Source of the DNA: Diploptera punctata
Lineage: Eukaryota > Arthropoda > Insecta > Blattodea > Blaberidae
Length of the DNA: 64,000 bases
Assembly (NCBI GenBank): GCA_030220185.1
Contig: JASPKZ010009665.1
Coordinates: 1 to 64,000, forward strand
Direction of reading: 5' to 3'
Positions 20,801-24,565 of the stretch are shown here, one piece after another (the stretch's first letter is position 1; each line of letters starts with the position of its first letter). Made by a program: the position numbers and the translations under genes. The notes under the pieces are model-generated. The model was given only the letters and a program-made list of their open reading frames with translations, did not search any database and was not told the DNA's origin.

Positions 20801-23755
20801 TACAACCATTACTAATTCTGACCCACCAACAGCCTTCTCGTCAAACTCGTCGTCTAATACGACGAATGTAATTCAAGTGACAATAAAAGTGCATCGTCAA
20901 TTTCAAGACATTACACTGGGCCTACTGTTTTTCCCCAAGTGAACATCCTTTCCTCACGGATTCCCGAGATTTAAGTCCATTGTTCTACCGAAACCTGAAC
21001 CCATCTAGTCCGGAGCACAACTGTCCAGGAACCCATATCCTTGGACCTAATTAAAACCAAACCCCGATACAACCAATTTCCTTTAATATATATATATTGT
21101 AAAGGTAAAGTGATCCAACTATAGGATTTAGGAGCCCCTCTTGGGGAAGTAGAATATAAGGCTCCCACTTTTCTAGACAATTAGCATTTAGTGTCAGCTG
21201 GGTTATCAATCCTGCTTGATGGCCGCCTTTACCTCCAGAATAACCATCAGGTACTCATTTCAATTAGAGGATGAGTCAACCCCAGGTGATGGTGCTGCCT
21301 GAAGGTTGTTTAGGTCAGTTTAGAAATCCTGACTCCCAACAGGACTCGAACTCTCGACCTTCCAGGTTGTAGCATAATGCCTTAACCAACTACGCTATGA
21401 TGCCCCATATACAGGGCGATTCTTAATTCCTATTACAAACTTCTGAGGGTTGTAGAGGAGACTTAGTAGATAAAGTTTTGATAAGGAACCCATGTCTGGA
21501 AACGTACCATTTCAATGTAAAATATGTTTGAAAATTGAAACACGTTGGGCTGATATCGTGTGTCTTTTGTTTCAGAATAAGTATTATAGACTTCTAGGGG
21601 TTGTATTACATCTGTCGGGTCGGAGGAAGATCTTCTTGCATGAATTCTGGTGGCAGCAGAATTATTGAGCACACACCAGGTCTTGTGGGGCGTGTGTATG
21701 AAAACATGCGTCGCAGGTACACTTTGTGCAATGCACAACATGGTCGCCACGTGGAATCACGCTTGTAGTGCAACCCCTAGAAGTCTGTAATATTTATTCT
21801 GAAACACAAGACACATTATATCAGTCCATTGTGTTTCGATCTTCAAACTTATTTTAATTGAAATGGTACGTTTCCGGACATGGGTTCCTTATCAAAACTT
21901 TATTAAGTCCCCTCTACAACCCCTAGAAGTTTGTCATCATCATCATCATCCATGCAAGTATTAGGCCGTGTGGCCTGTTATGGTCTCAAAGAGGAATTTT
22001 CCATCCAGCGCTTTTTTGGATTGTCCCAACGATCTTTTGCCTTGGAGGCAGTAACGAAGCATGGCTTTTGAAATTCGTTGAAGATGGACTTTTCAGTTGT
22101 TCTGGTAGTTTTGTATATGGTGAATAATGGGTTCTACATCCAACTCTTCCATAATTTCCTCATTTCTCTTATGGTCCCACTTTGTGTAGCCTGCTGTACG
22201 GCGCATAAATCACATCTCATTTGCTGCTATTTGGCTTTCATCTCTTCTTCGTATTGTCCATGCTTCACTACCATATCTTAATACTGGTTCTAGAAGTTTG
22301 TAATAGGAATTATGAATCATTGTGTATATATAATATGCTTAAAAACTATTAGAAAATTAAAATTTAGAAGGAAGTAACTATGAGGGATTGTTAATTGTAT
22401 ATTCAACTCCACCTCCAAGCATGACAGGCCTAGAAGGCCCTTGGCCTACCAGCCGGCTGCTGACCTCACATCCACATGTGTTAATCACAGAGGTAGCCAG
22501 TGTAAGGGTGACATGTGGTCAGCATGTTGGGTCCCCCAGCCATTATAGCTGGTCTTCTCAAAGTGCAAACAGTGTTTTCTTTTTTTCTTTCTTTTTTTGT
22601 GGTATAATCAATTGTTACAAATGTTTTTATATTATCTATCGCATGTGCTTTCTGCTGACATTCATGCACTATATATACAATCTGGTAGCCGTATTTCTTA
22701 CAGAGTCAGTCACTCTGCAAAATAATGCTATGACCTATTCAGAATGTTAAAAAGGAGGTGCTTTCTTTATTATGATAAACATTAGTTGGTAAATTTTAGG
22801 CAAAACACGACTGTGATTGGTTGCAAATAAAAAATCATTGAAATGTAATTGGTCATTGACTCCCATTTGGGGCATGAGTTAAATAGTCTAGATAAATTGG
22901 AAATCACTCATGGCATTACTTATGACTATTTAACTCATGTCGCAAATGGTAGTCAATGACCAATCACATTTCAATGAATTCTGTTTTACACCAATGACAG
23001 TCGTGTTTCACCTCACTCTTTATCAATTTCTCTTTATCAGCTCCTGCTTTTGTGATAAAGAAAGCTCCTCCTTTTTTAATATTCTGAATAGGTTAGAGTA
23101 TTATTTTTCTCCAACAAATACATTGAATATAGCAAATAATGAATAGATTCAGTGATTTTACTGAGTTGTTTATTCAAAATATAAATGATTAACCCATAAT
23201 GTTGATTATAATAGTTTGATGTGTTTCATTATTTCCCCACTAGAGTGCATTCTTACAATATTGCGATCCAATTTGGCAATAAATAATATGATCGAGTTGC
23301 AGTGAATATACATAACCTCACATTTCTAATTTGTTTCCAAACATCGTCGTTTACATTAACTATATAAATATTTTAAAACACCGATAACTATATTCAAATA
23401 ATTATATTTTAGTAAAGAGCTTAATTTTATTCGTTAAATAGTCCTACCAAATGCCACTCTTGATTTCCAAATTCTCTAGATAAATTCACGACTCACAAAT
23501 TTATCGATAATTTGGAAATGACTCATGGCATTACTTATGATAATGTGTTAACACTGTTGGCTTTGCATTACAGGTATGAATGCTACCATCATGTTTGTGG
23601 GTCACGAAGTAGCTTACAACCTGTTTCCTTGGCATTGGTCAGTTGGAGCAATGAACACTCACTTTATGCAGCTGATTGAAGCTCTCTGGGGAACTGGACT
23701 GTGGATTCTGGTTGCAATCTGGCTCTACCATATCAAGTTTTTCTTGTCTCTCTAG
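4766..23755 (+). CDS. Hgsnat: Heparan-alpha-glucosaminide N-acetyltransferase, C-terminal exons (multi-exon gene)
   Basis: HGSNAT is a lysosomal multi-pass membrane enzyme that transfers acetyl groups from cytosolic acetyl-CoA to terminal glucosamine of heparan sulfate. Five exons, 4766-4887, 6447-6616, 11006-11192, 13519-13631 and 23574-23755, join in frame to 257 codons plus TAG. Conserved landmarks are [57 protein letters not shown] and the final VGHEVAYN block. Each matches the known family order. At least four hydrophobic membrane segments are visible. The N-terminal half, with the luminal catalytic histidine region, lies upstream of the window or was not found. Introns are packed with transposable elements. 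Confidence 0.95.
4951..6112 (-). mobile_element. LINE fam1, 5'-truncated copy 2
   Basis: The - strand frame 5809-5063 encodes [86 protein letters not shown] and [16 protein letters not shown]. These are reverse-transcriptase palm (FADD), thumb and connection segments. Upstream on the - strand, to about 6112, further RT sequence continues in other frames. A TA run at 5747-5784 interrupts the frame just after the ..SPVLFIIY segment. The GAAGAAGAAG 3' tail is near 4951. Confidence 0.88.
6113..6350. mobile_element. Inverted-repeat element K, copy 1 (with hammerhead-like motif)
   Basis: The two ends are inverted copies: ATAGTTACCCAAAAGGTCCG then TCTTCTCAACTTAAAAA on the left, and TTTTTAAGTTGAGGAGACGG then ACCTTTTGAGTAACTAT on the right. 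The arms are about 75 bp with AT-rich outer flanks. The same design occurs at 24020-24245. The non-coding middle holds a CUGAUGA...GAAA motif on the - strand (6201-6236). Confidence 0.75.
6201..6236 (-). ncRNA. Hammerhead-ribozyme-like motif (element K copy 1)
   Basis: The - strand reads CTGATGA, a weak stem II (GG..CC), GAAA, AGCACT (2-bp stem III) and A, then CAG. The CAG pairs with the CTG just before the core, giving a short stem I. Core bases CUGANGA and GAAA are intact, but stems I and II are short. Activity is doubtful for this copy. Confidence 0.4.
6447..6616 (+). CDS. Hgsnat: Hgsnat exon (GYLGPGGI loop)
   Basis: The acceptor is TTATTACCCACAG and the donor is GTAAGG at 6617. The exon reads [17 protein letters not shown], then [19 protein letters not shown] and EPEGIV. 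This is the most conserved loop of the family, with [18 protein letters not shown] and PEGI all kept. No frame damage is seen. Confidence 0.95.
6793..6834 (-). ncRNA. Hammerhead-like motif in left arm of element L, copy 1
   Basis: The - strand reads CTGAAGA, A, GGTAC-AGT-GTACT (5-bp stem II with one G-U pair), GAA, ACAGCTGT (self-complementary 4-bp stem III) and C, then ACTG. All core bases are present. Stem I is only about 2 bp (AC with GU), which is weak. Confidence 0.45.
7176..7216 (+). ncRNA. Hammerhead-like motif in right arm of element L, copy 1
   Basis: The + strand reads CTGAAGA (7180-7186), A, GGTAC-AGT-GTACC (perfect 5-bp stem II), GAA (7201-7203), ACAGCTGT (stem III without loop) and C17 at 7212. 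A loopless stem III is known from hammerheads that work as dimers. Stem I is weak. The arm-mirrored copy is at 6793-6834. Confidence 0.5.
7281..7770 (-). mobile_element. Penelope-like relic (GIY-YIG end and 3' tail)
   Basis: Read on the - strand, 7720-7480 gives [20 protein letters not shown] and [12 protein letters not shown], a damaged GIY-YIG endonuclease. The following 3' tail reads AAATTCATCAGATCAACACC, then a hammerhead-like CTGAAGATGAGAGGGATGTC and TCTCGAAACTGCAGT around 7412-7340. Stem I of that motif does not pair convincingly. The frame is closed by several stops. Confidence 0.7.
7810..8078 (-). mobile_element. Penelope-like relic, 3' tail with degenerate hammerhead motif; continues at 8874-8945
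   Basis: The - strand carries TTCATCGGTCCACCAACAGAG, then CTGCAGA (one core change, A6 to C), GAGACC-GTTAT-GGTCTC, GAAAT..GATC and TACTTAG at 7925-7877. The GIY-YIG side is split: sequence ending TGTGAGTTCCTTTT at 8078 resumes after the same 14 bases at 8874-8887, so a 795-bp insertion sits in the relic. Confidence 0.7.
8077..8246. repeat. Perfect 81-bp inverted repeat with 8-bp spacer
   Basis: Bases 8077-8157 are exactly the reverse complement of 8166-8246 (81 of 81 by eye), separated by TCAAATGG. The outer sequence is TTATTAAATTAATATTAAG and its complement. It is part of a 795-bp insertion in a Penelope relic. Such a perfect palindrome is either very recent or kept perfect by gene conversion. 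Confidence 0.9.
8393..8465 (+). tRNA. tRNA-like gene, GGA anticodon loop (SINE-type)
   Basis: It folds as a 73-nt type I tRNA: acceptor GCCTGGA/TTCAGGC, A box TAGCTCAATGG, anticodon arm TCAGC-ACGGAAA-ACTGA with one mismatch, B box GGTTCGATTCC, then ATAAATTTTTC (Pol III terminator-like). GGA would read a serine codon, but real tRNA-Ser has a long variable arm, missing here. Base 33 is C, not U. Confidence 0.6.
8500..8572 (-). tRNA. tRNA-like gene, AGA anticodon loop (SINE-type)
   Basis: The - strand reads GCTCAGGTAGCTCAAATGG...GGGTTCAAGTCCCGGTCTGAGC. The acceptor stem pairs over 7 bp (one G-U). The anticodon loop CTAGAAA has U33 and AGA at 34-36. A T-run (TATAATTTTTCTC) follows. The short variable loop is unlike true tRNA-Ser. 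It is paralogous to the array units at 49.6-53.5 kb. Confidence 0.6.
8874..9000 (-). mobile_element. Penelope-like relic, remainder of the GIY-YIG end
   Basis: The - strand continuation of the interrupted relic: a [16 protein letters not shown] stretch and [13 protein letters not shown], the same C-terminal GIY-YIG segment seen on the + strand at 9025-9250 and 27386-27604. It faces the next + strand copy head to head around 9000. Confidence 0.55.
9025..9440 (+). mobile_element. Penelope-like relic: GIY-YIG end, 3' tail and hammerhead-like motif
   Basis: The + strand frame pieces read [33 protein letters not shown] and [13 protein letters not shown], a frameshifted GIY-YIG endonuclease end. 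It is followed by the tail GTTCATCGGTCCACCAACAG and the hammerhead-like motif at 9361-9405. No reverse transcriptase is attached. Confidence 0.75.
9361..9405 (+). ncRNA. Hammerhead-ribozyme-like motif, intact core (Penelope 3' tail)
   Basis: Order: AGTA (stem I), CTGAAGA core, T, GAGACC-GTTAT-GGTCTC (6-bp stem II), GAA, AT-CGCA-AT (2-bp stem III), C17, TACT (pairs 4 of 4 with AGTA). All conserved core bases are present. One extra U sits between CUGAAGA and stem II, unlike textbook hammerheads. Related - strand copies are at 7877-7925 and 11296-11345. Confidence 0.6.
9470..9720 (+). mobile_element. Penelope-like 3' tail with decayed hammerhead motif
   Basis: It carries CAAAGTTCATCAAATCAACA, matching the tail at 28820-28850, then GCCGAAAATGAGTGGAATGT and CTCTCAAAACTACACTTCT where other copies have CTGAAGATGAG...CTCTCGAAACTGCAGT. 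Core positions are mutated. It is another copy of the 7281-7420 tail in opposite orientation. Confidence 0.55.
9740..10700. mobile_element. Non-autonomous DNA element F (MITE-like), copy 1, split by SINE-A
   Basis: It begins around CATAAGTAAAGCCACGAGTG and GGACTATTTAACGAATAAAA and ends at CCATTAGTTAAATAGTC, so GACTATTTAA-type sequence lies inverted at the two ends. Internal phrases (GTAAACGGCGATGTTTG, GAATGCACCCTAATGGAG, GTGAAACACGGCTGTGATTG) recur at 22676-23560 and 45424-46700. A SINE-A sits at 10171-10446. No transposase frame is present. Confidence 0.65.
10171..10446 (+). mobile_element. SINE-A, copy 1 with target-site duplication
   Basis: The tRNA-like head has CATTGCGTAGTGATTAAGGC (A-box region) and GAGGGTTTGAGTCCCGGT (B-box). 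The body contains GGGTCGACTCAGCCTCTAAT and ends GCCTGTAGTGGGATCACTTT then ACC. ACAATTATCAAA at 10159-10170 and 10447-10458 is a 12-bp target duplication. Other copies: 21101-21408 (-), 29641-29938 (-), 39548-39767 (-). Confidence 0.85.
10791..10916. repeat. Near-perfect palindrome M (Penelope-tail sequence)
   Basis: The left CTCACCTCATACTTCATAAT then TCCTAGCAGACCCAGGGTTT mirrors the right AAACCCTGGATCTGCTAGGA then ATTATGAAGTATGAGGTGAG, with arms of about 60 bp and only a mismatch or two. The centre GTGACATTGAGAATGTCAC and the outer AAGTATGAGGTGAG also occur in the Penelope tail at 3640-3705. So it looks like two inverted tail copies. Confidence 0.8.
11006..11192 (+). CDS. Hgsnat: Hgsnat exon (FLGVQAG and following membrane segment)
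   Basis: The acceptor is TTATTTCAG ending at 11005 and the donor is GTAAGA at 11193, inside the Trp codon. The exon reads [16 protein letters not shown], a charged stretch ([10 protein letters not shown]), a membrane helix ([15 protein letters not shown]) and [11 protein letters not shown]. The pattern LGVQAG...[10 protein letters not shown] is characteristic of HGSNAT. Confidence 0.95.
11220..11400 (-). mobile_element. Penelope-like 3' tail with degenerate hammerhead motif
   Basis: On the - strand, 11345-11296 reads AGTA, CTAAAGA (core G5 to A), T, GTAGCC-GAGAA-GGCTTT, GAA, ATC-AG-GAT, C, TACT. Stems I (4 bp), II and III (3 bp) pair, but the core base change would be expected to kill cleavage. 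Flanks match 7810-8078 and 26745-27000. Confidence 0.6.
11536..11669 (-). mobile_element. LINE fam7 3' end (host of the piggyBac mini-element), left part
   Basis: The - strand gives [20 protein letters not shown] and [10 protein letters not shown], then a CATCATCATCAT-type tail (- strand GATGATGAT) at 11538-11552. The same 3' end is found at 46228-46355, 55130-55475 and 56300-56735. The LINE sequence is interrupted at its internal TTAA (11666-11669) and resumes at about 12216. Confidence 0.8.
11670..12215 (-). mobile_element. piggyBac-type mini-element inserted at TTAA
   Basis: The ends are CACATTCAGTACC (11670-11682) and GGTACTGAATGTG (12203-12215), 13-bp perfect terminal inverted repeats. 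The left end abuts TTAA. The right flank is ACA where TTAA is expected from other LINE fam7 copies, so the second target copy has decayed. The element is 546 bp, far shorter than an autonomous piggyBac (over 2 kb), and keeps only the transposase N-terminus. Confidence 0.8.
11688..11885 (-). pseudogene. piggyBac-like transposase, N-terminal remnant
   Basis: The frame starts at ATG 11885 and reads [40 protein letters not shown] and [10 protein letters not shown]. An acidic N-terminus with TEEE..LL..DDSDDE is typical of piggyBac transposases. The DDD catalytic domain and zinc-binding tail are absent. The open frame runs on through the terminal repeat into the LINE 3' end, making an accidental fusion. 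Confidence 0.65.
12216..12275 (-). mobile_element. LINE fam7 3' end, right part
   Basis: The - strand reads [17 protein letters not shown], continuous with the part at 11536-11669 when the piggyBac mini-element is removed. The same residues occur in the + strand copies at 55300 and 56575. Confidence 0.8.
12276..12500 (+). mobile_element. SINE-E head, copy 1
   Basis: It shares GGGGTAGTGACGTG, CCCAATTCTCATCCTCACCT, GTACTGAGTAAATGCGGTAT and CCTAATGTCTGTCCAGAGAC with 46003-46228. No tRNA A/B boxes were recognised. In the 46-kb copy this head is joined directly to a LINE fam7 3' tail. Here it abuts a fam7 fragment of opposite orientation. Confidence 0.7.
12741..12809 (+). tRNA. tRNA-like gene, ACC anticodon loop (degenerate)
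   Basis: It reads GCCTGGTGGTGTAATGGATA...GGTTCAAATCCCATTCAGGC. The acceptor pairs over 6 bp. The anticodon arm CTGGG-GTACCAA-CCCAG is perfect, with U33 and ACC (Gly). The T stem is poor (two mismatches). A T-run (TTTATTTTTC) follows, as in the other tRNA-like repeats here. Probably a SINE head. Confidence 0.5.
13137..13440 (-). mobile_element. Penelope-like GIY-YIG relic
   Basis: The - strand contains [37 protein letters not shown] and, after a break, [19 protein letters not shown]. This is the Arg-bearing and SA..AH part of the GIY-YIG module; the YIG segment itself is mutated. It lies just upstream of an Hgsnat exon. Confidence 0.7.
13519..13631 (+). CDS. Hgsnat: Hgsnat exon (SLSFV...FFYP)
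   Basis: The acceptor is GATTTTCAG ending at 13518 and the donor is GTAAGG at 13632. The exon completes the split Trp codon and reads [19 protein letters not shown], then [15 protein letters not shown]: one membrane helix plus the conserved pre-terminal FFYPG motif, whose Gly is split across the next intron. Confidence 0.95.
14066..14142 (-). mobile_element. LINE fam1 extreme 3' end, copy 3
   Basis: The - strand carries AACGCTGGAGGGAAAATTTT, then the ACAGGCCTTGGCCTAATACT end and a GAAGAAGAAG tail. It matches the 3' termini at 1840-1915 and 4960-5030. 5' truncation leaves under 80 bp. Confidence 0.75.
14268..14410 (+). repeat. Dispersed repeat J, copy 2
   Basis: It shares GCATTGGGGTCGAAAAAAC, AGAGGTTAGATAGTAAAGTT and neighbouring purine-rich sequence with 1018-1150. 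It lies in the last Hgsnat intron. Confidence 0.55.
14769..14842 (+). tRNA. tRNA-like gene (degenerate, SINE-type)
   Basis: It reads CTTCGAGTAACTCAGTTGCT...GGGTTTAAATCCCGACTCAA then AGC. An A-box-like TAACTCAGTTG and a B-box-like GGTTTAAATCC are present. The anticodon arm TAAAC-GTACAGA-GTTTA pairs perfectly with U33 and ACA. A T-run (CATTCATTTTTC) follows. It sits just before the TA tract that borders the LTR element. Confidence 0.5.
14892..16083 (+). repeat. 5' LTR
   Basis: It is 1192 bp, beginning TGTGACAAGTCATTCGCTC. It includes a TATA-like TTAATATATATTTTACC (about 15557), a CAGT-rich minisatellite (15759-15925) and AATAAAA (about 16027) before the 3' end, a plausible U3-R-U5 layout. The 54 bp that follow resemble, but do not match, the sequence after the 3' LTR. 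Confidence 0.92.
15759..15925 (+). repeat. CAGT-rich minisatellite inside 5' LTR
   Basis: Short units such as GTTCAGCAGTCAGTGCTGTCA and TTCAGTTCTGTTAGTGGACA repeat in tandem and partly overlap. TCAGT, the arthropod initiator core, occurs many times. The same block is at 20610-20780 in the 3' LTR. It may mark the transcription start (U3/R border), but that is inference. Confidence 0.7.
16084..16326 (+). other. Leader of LTR element, candidate primer-binding site
   Basis: No ORF. TGGCGGCCCAAGTGCGACGC at 16138-16157 has the TGG start of a tRNA-primed primer-binding site, but lies 54 bp past the end of the identical LTR block rather than right beside it. The matching tRNA was not determined. Confidence 0.35.
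16327..17187 (+). CDS. Gag-like coiled-coil protein of LTR element
   Basis: 286 codons starting [20 protein letters not shown]. Residues about 55-165 are rich in K, E, I and L in heptad-like order ([43 protein letters not shown]), so a long coiled coil is likely. There is no CCHC knuckle, protease or RT motif. Position just after the 5' LTR argues for a Gag-type structural protein, but no family can be named. It ends at TGA 17185-17187 within an A/T-rich run where a second frame continues. Confidence 0.6.
   Translation: MLLRSGYKTIYSAKSSKMEKTNSDARGQNILDGKMSTGNVGECESELDNSLIETENKQDKLSTNNDPILELLLEIRKEIKQESKQIYEKTKEIIETIKIEIRTEVQQVGNRIMNKTDNSITALQEKVKVKHGELEEIAQSSKGIDTIKQKVEEITQSRDNIRGEMHEGIELKNNASGSLSESMNDNILCEKSDVIMKQGMSEITRKACTSDKCTKSLQVATQNRLNDVQVDEHCTRYKGKIDSKVKNEYYLKYLVDMETDNPWSIKYMAETNRRSRRLQKVFLQKC
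17112..17423 (+). CDS. Second frame of LTR-element ORF, overlapping
   Basis: This frame overlaps the end of the coiled-coil ORF and, after it stops, continues as [40 protein letters not shown] and a stop after ERQTQ. The overlap contains TTTTTGCAAAAATG, a possible slippage site. It may be the true C-terminus of the Gag-like protein after an indel, or a programmed frameshift product. No known domain is recognised. Confidence 0.4.
   Translation: MVHKIHGRDKPSIKTIAKSIFAKMLITNDLDIESVVTRESQIEVINNNATLSRNDPRIRGKYEIFPRTYRLESKRRFNNVDNFDKSLVILHELEDEINERQTQ
17424..19743 (+). other. Non-coding interior of LTR element
   Basis: 2.3 kb of AT-rich sequence with stops in every frame and no pol motifs. GACGA and TGATGAC-type words recur (18180-18600), for example GTCATCAACGCTGACAGATA and GTCATCACGCTGCGGGGACA. 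Just before the 3' LTR lies AAATAAAAAGCGGGCAATT, a possible weak polypurine tract. This is a LARD-like design (large non-autonomous LTR element). Confidence 0.6.
19744..20937 (+). repeat. 3' LTR
   Basis: 1194 bp, matching the 5' LTR except for CTATAACAATG against CTATAAACAATG, one extra A in ACAAAAGG, and an AT insertion in CTAATATGCCGG. Identity stops abruptly after CCCCAA. Following sequence to about 21085 is not repeated faithfully, and a TA tract resumes at 21085-21099. Confidence 0.92.
21101..21408 (-). mobile_element. SINE-A, copy 2
   Basis: The - strand copy starts with the tRNA-like head (TAGCGTAGTTGGTTAAGGCA at about 21400, B box GAGAGTTCGAGTCCTGTT near 21340) and ends GGATCACTTTACCTTTA at 21101. 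It is diverged from copy 1 by substitutions but full length. Confidence 0.8.
21440..21920. repeat. Imperfect direct and inverted duplication
   Basis: TTTCAATGTAAAATATGTTTGAAAATTGAAACA (21500s) and CTTTTGTTTCAGAATAAGTATTATAGACTTCTAGGGGTTG are echoed, partly in reverse orientation, by 21770-21920 (CCCCTAGAAGTCTGTAATAT, GAAATGGTACGTTTCCGGAC, ATGGGTTCCTTATCAAAACT). The GGAACCCATGTC/GACATGGGTTCC pair forms the ends. It looks like a foldback element with long arms; no ORF is supported. Confidence 0.55.
21932..22290 (-). mobile_element. LINE fam1-related 3' end
   Basis: On the - strand: [36 protein letters not shown] and a [16 protein letters not shown] end, then a GATGATGATG tail at 21938-21952. 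It is related to fam1 but more diverged, with a different tail. The frame is broken. Confidence 0.65.
22409..22575 (-). mobile_element. SINE-C body, copy 2 (head missing)
   Basis: The - strand carries AGCTATAATGGCTGGGGGAC, CATGCTGACCACATGTCACC and AGGCCAAGGGCCTTCTAGGC, as in the 32792-33116 copy. The tRNA-like head is absent. Confidence 0.7.
22676..23560. mobile_element. Element F (MITE-like), two inverted copies
   Basis: 22676-22960 is the TTTCTTACAGAGTCAGTCACT...GAGTTAAATAGTC half in one orientation, followed directly by GACTATTTAACTCATGTCG in the opposite orientation and the rest of an element to about 23545. It ends beside the terminal Hgsnat exon (acceptor at 23573). Non-coding. Confidence 0.6.
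23574..23755 (+). CDS. Hgsnat: Hgsnat terminal exon with stop
   Basis: The acceptor is GCATTACAG ending at 23573. The exon reads [20 protein letters not shown], a short linker, and the last helix [19 protein letters not shown] before TAG at 23753-23755. Sixty residues from the split glycine to the C-terminus is in line with the family. A transposon-derived reverse-transcriptase fragment begins almost at the stop codon (see 23745-24010), so most of the 3'UTR is repeat-derived. Confidence 0.95.
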
Positions 23756-24010
23756 TTCTCTTATTTAAGATCTTACATACCTCGACTCCCAATTATATAT
23801 GCTCTCGTTTCCAGTATCTAACCTCCAACCATAACTTAAACACAAGATCACAACAAAGTCTCTTGCTTAATATACCGCAACACAGGACATCACATCACTC
23901 CATTTCATATACTATCTTCACTTCTTGCAACTGGAATTCTCTACCACAAGAAAAAAGGGGCTGCCGGACATTGGTATGTTTTAAAAGAAATTTAAATTTA
24001 CTACAGTAAT
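23745..24010 (+). pseudogene. LINE reverse-transcriptase C-terminus overlapping Hgsnat stop region
   Basis: The frame reads FKILHTSTPNYICSRFQYL, NTRSQQSLLLNIPQHRTS, SCNWNSLPQEKRG and FKRNLNLL. The pattern L..L.P.Y....F..........TRS...L..P..R......S......WNSLP.E........FK..L is the classic C-terminal end of Jockey/CR1-type non-LTR polymerases. It begins within a few bases of the Hgsnat stop in another frame. Confidence 0.7.
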
Positions 24011-24019
24011 ATATTGTAC

Positions 24020-24245
24020 GGTTAAAAACTATAAAATAGTTACCTTGTAGGTCCGTCTCCTCAACTTAAGTTGTTTTAAAACTCTGTAGGCCTTTCGGGA
24101 CTAGACCCATCATCAGCAGAATGCATTAGGTCTGTACTTGTTGACCCTTGTTGAAGCACTGACTTGGTTGTTTTAAAAGACCTTATGTTGAGGAGACGGA
24201 CCTACAAGGTAACTATATTATAGTTTTTAACCGTACATTATATTA
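24020..24245. mobile_element. Inverted-repeat element K, copy 2 (with hammerhead-like motif)
   Basis: The arms TATAAAATAGTTACCTTGTA, GGTCCGTCTCCTCAACTTAA and their reverse complement at 24185-24235 bracket a 100-bp middle with ACCCATCATCAGCAG. Same family as 6113-6350. It follows the LINE piece after Hgsnat. Confidence 0.75.
24081..24122 (-). ncRNA. Hammerhead-ribozyme-like motif, best stem I (element K copy 2)
   Basis: The - strand reads ATTCTG, CTGATGA, T, GGG-TCTAGT-CCC, GAA, AGGCCT (3-bp stem III), A17, CAGAGT. ATTCTG pairs with CAGAGT over 6 bp including one G-U. Core bases CUGAUGA and GAAA are intact. One extra U precedes stem II. Confidence 0.6.
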
Positions 24246-24404
24246 CTGTGAACTAATACCTCAACGGAAACTTACCATTAATTTTATTAGTATCAATTAA
24301 ACATATTAATTAAAACATTTTGTCTGTTCATTCTTACCTCTTATAGTTGTTTCTGTCGAACATATGTTTCAAGGCTGTTGATAAGAATCAAATAAATAAT
24401 GAAT

Positions 24405-24565
24405 TCTTCTTACCTCATATTTCTGTGTTTTTTAAACACAACACCGTAGTATCAGCGATCATCGTCACCATTGTGAAAACAGCTAATGATGGTGACGATG
24501 GTCGCTGATACTGCGGTGCTGTGTTTTAAAAAAACATATAAGTATGAGGTAAGAAGAATTCACGA
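24405..24565. repeat. Palindrome N (imperfect, Penelope-tail sequence)
   Basis: The left GAATTCTTCTTACCTCATAT, ACCGTAGTATCAGCGATCAT, CGTCACCAT mirrors the right ATGGTGACGATGGTCGCTGA, TACTGCGGTGCTGTGTTT, AAGTATGAGGTAAGAAGAATTC. The centre contains ACAGCTAATGATGGTG, a decayed version of the hammerhead-like core seen at 28905-28955. Confidence 0.75.

Larger units (their letters stand above)
14892..20937 (+). mobile_element. LTR retrotransposon without pol, in last Hgsnat intron
   Basis: Two almost identical direct repeats (14892-16083 and 19744-20937) start TGTGACAAGTC and end TTCCCCA, the TG...CA rule. By eye they differ only by three small indels, so the insertion is young. The 3.66-kb interior has one gag-like coiled-coil ORF and no protease, reverse transcriptase, RNase H or integrase. 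It must therefore have moved with enzymes from elsewhere. It lies in the sense direction of Hgsnat. The 5' flank is a TA dinucleotide tract; no clean target duplication is seen. Confidence 0.9.

Noticed and set aside
14892..20937. Infectious retrovirus or errantivirus-like provirus
   Set aside because: No pol or env frame was seen between the LTRs; only a coiled-coil ORF is present.
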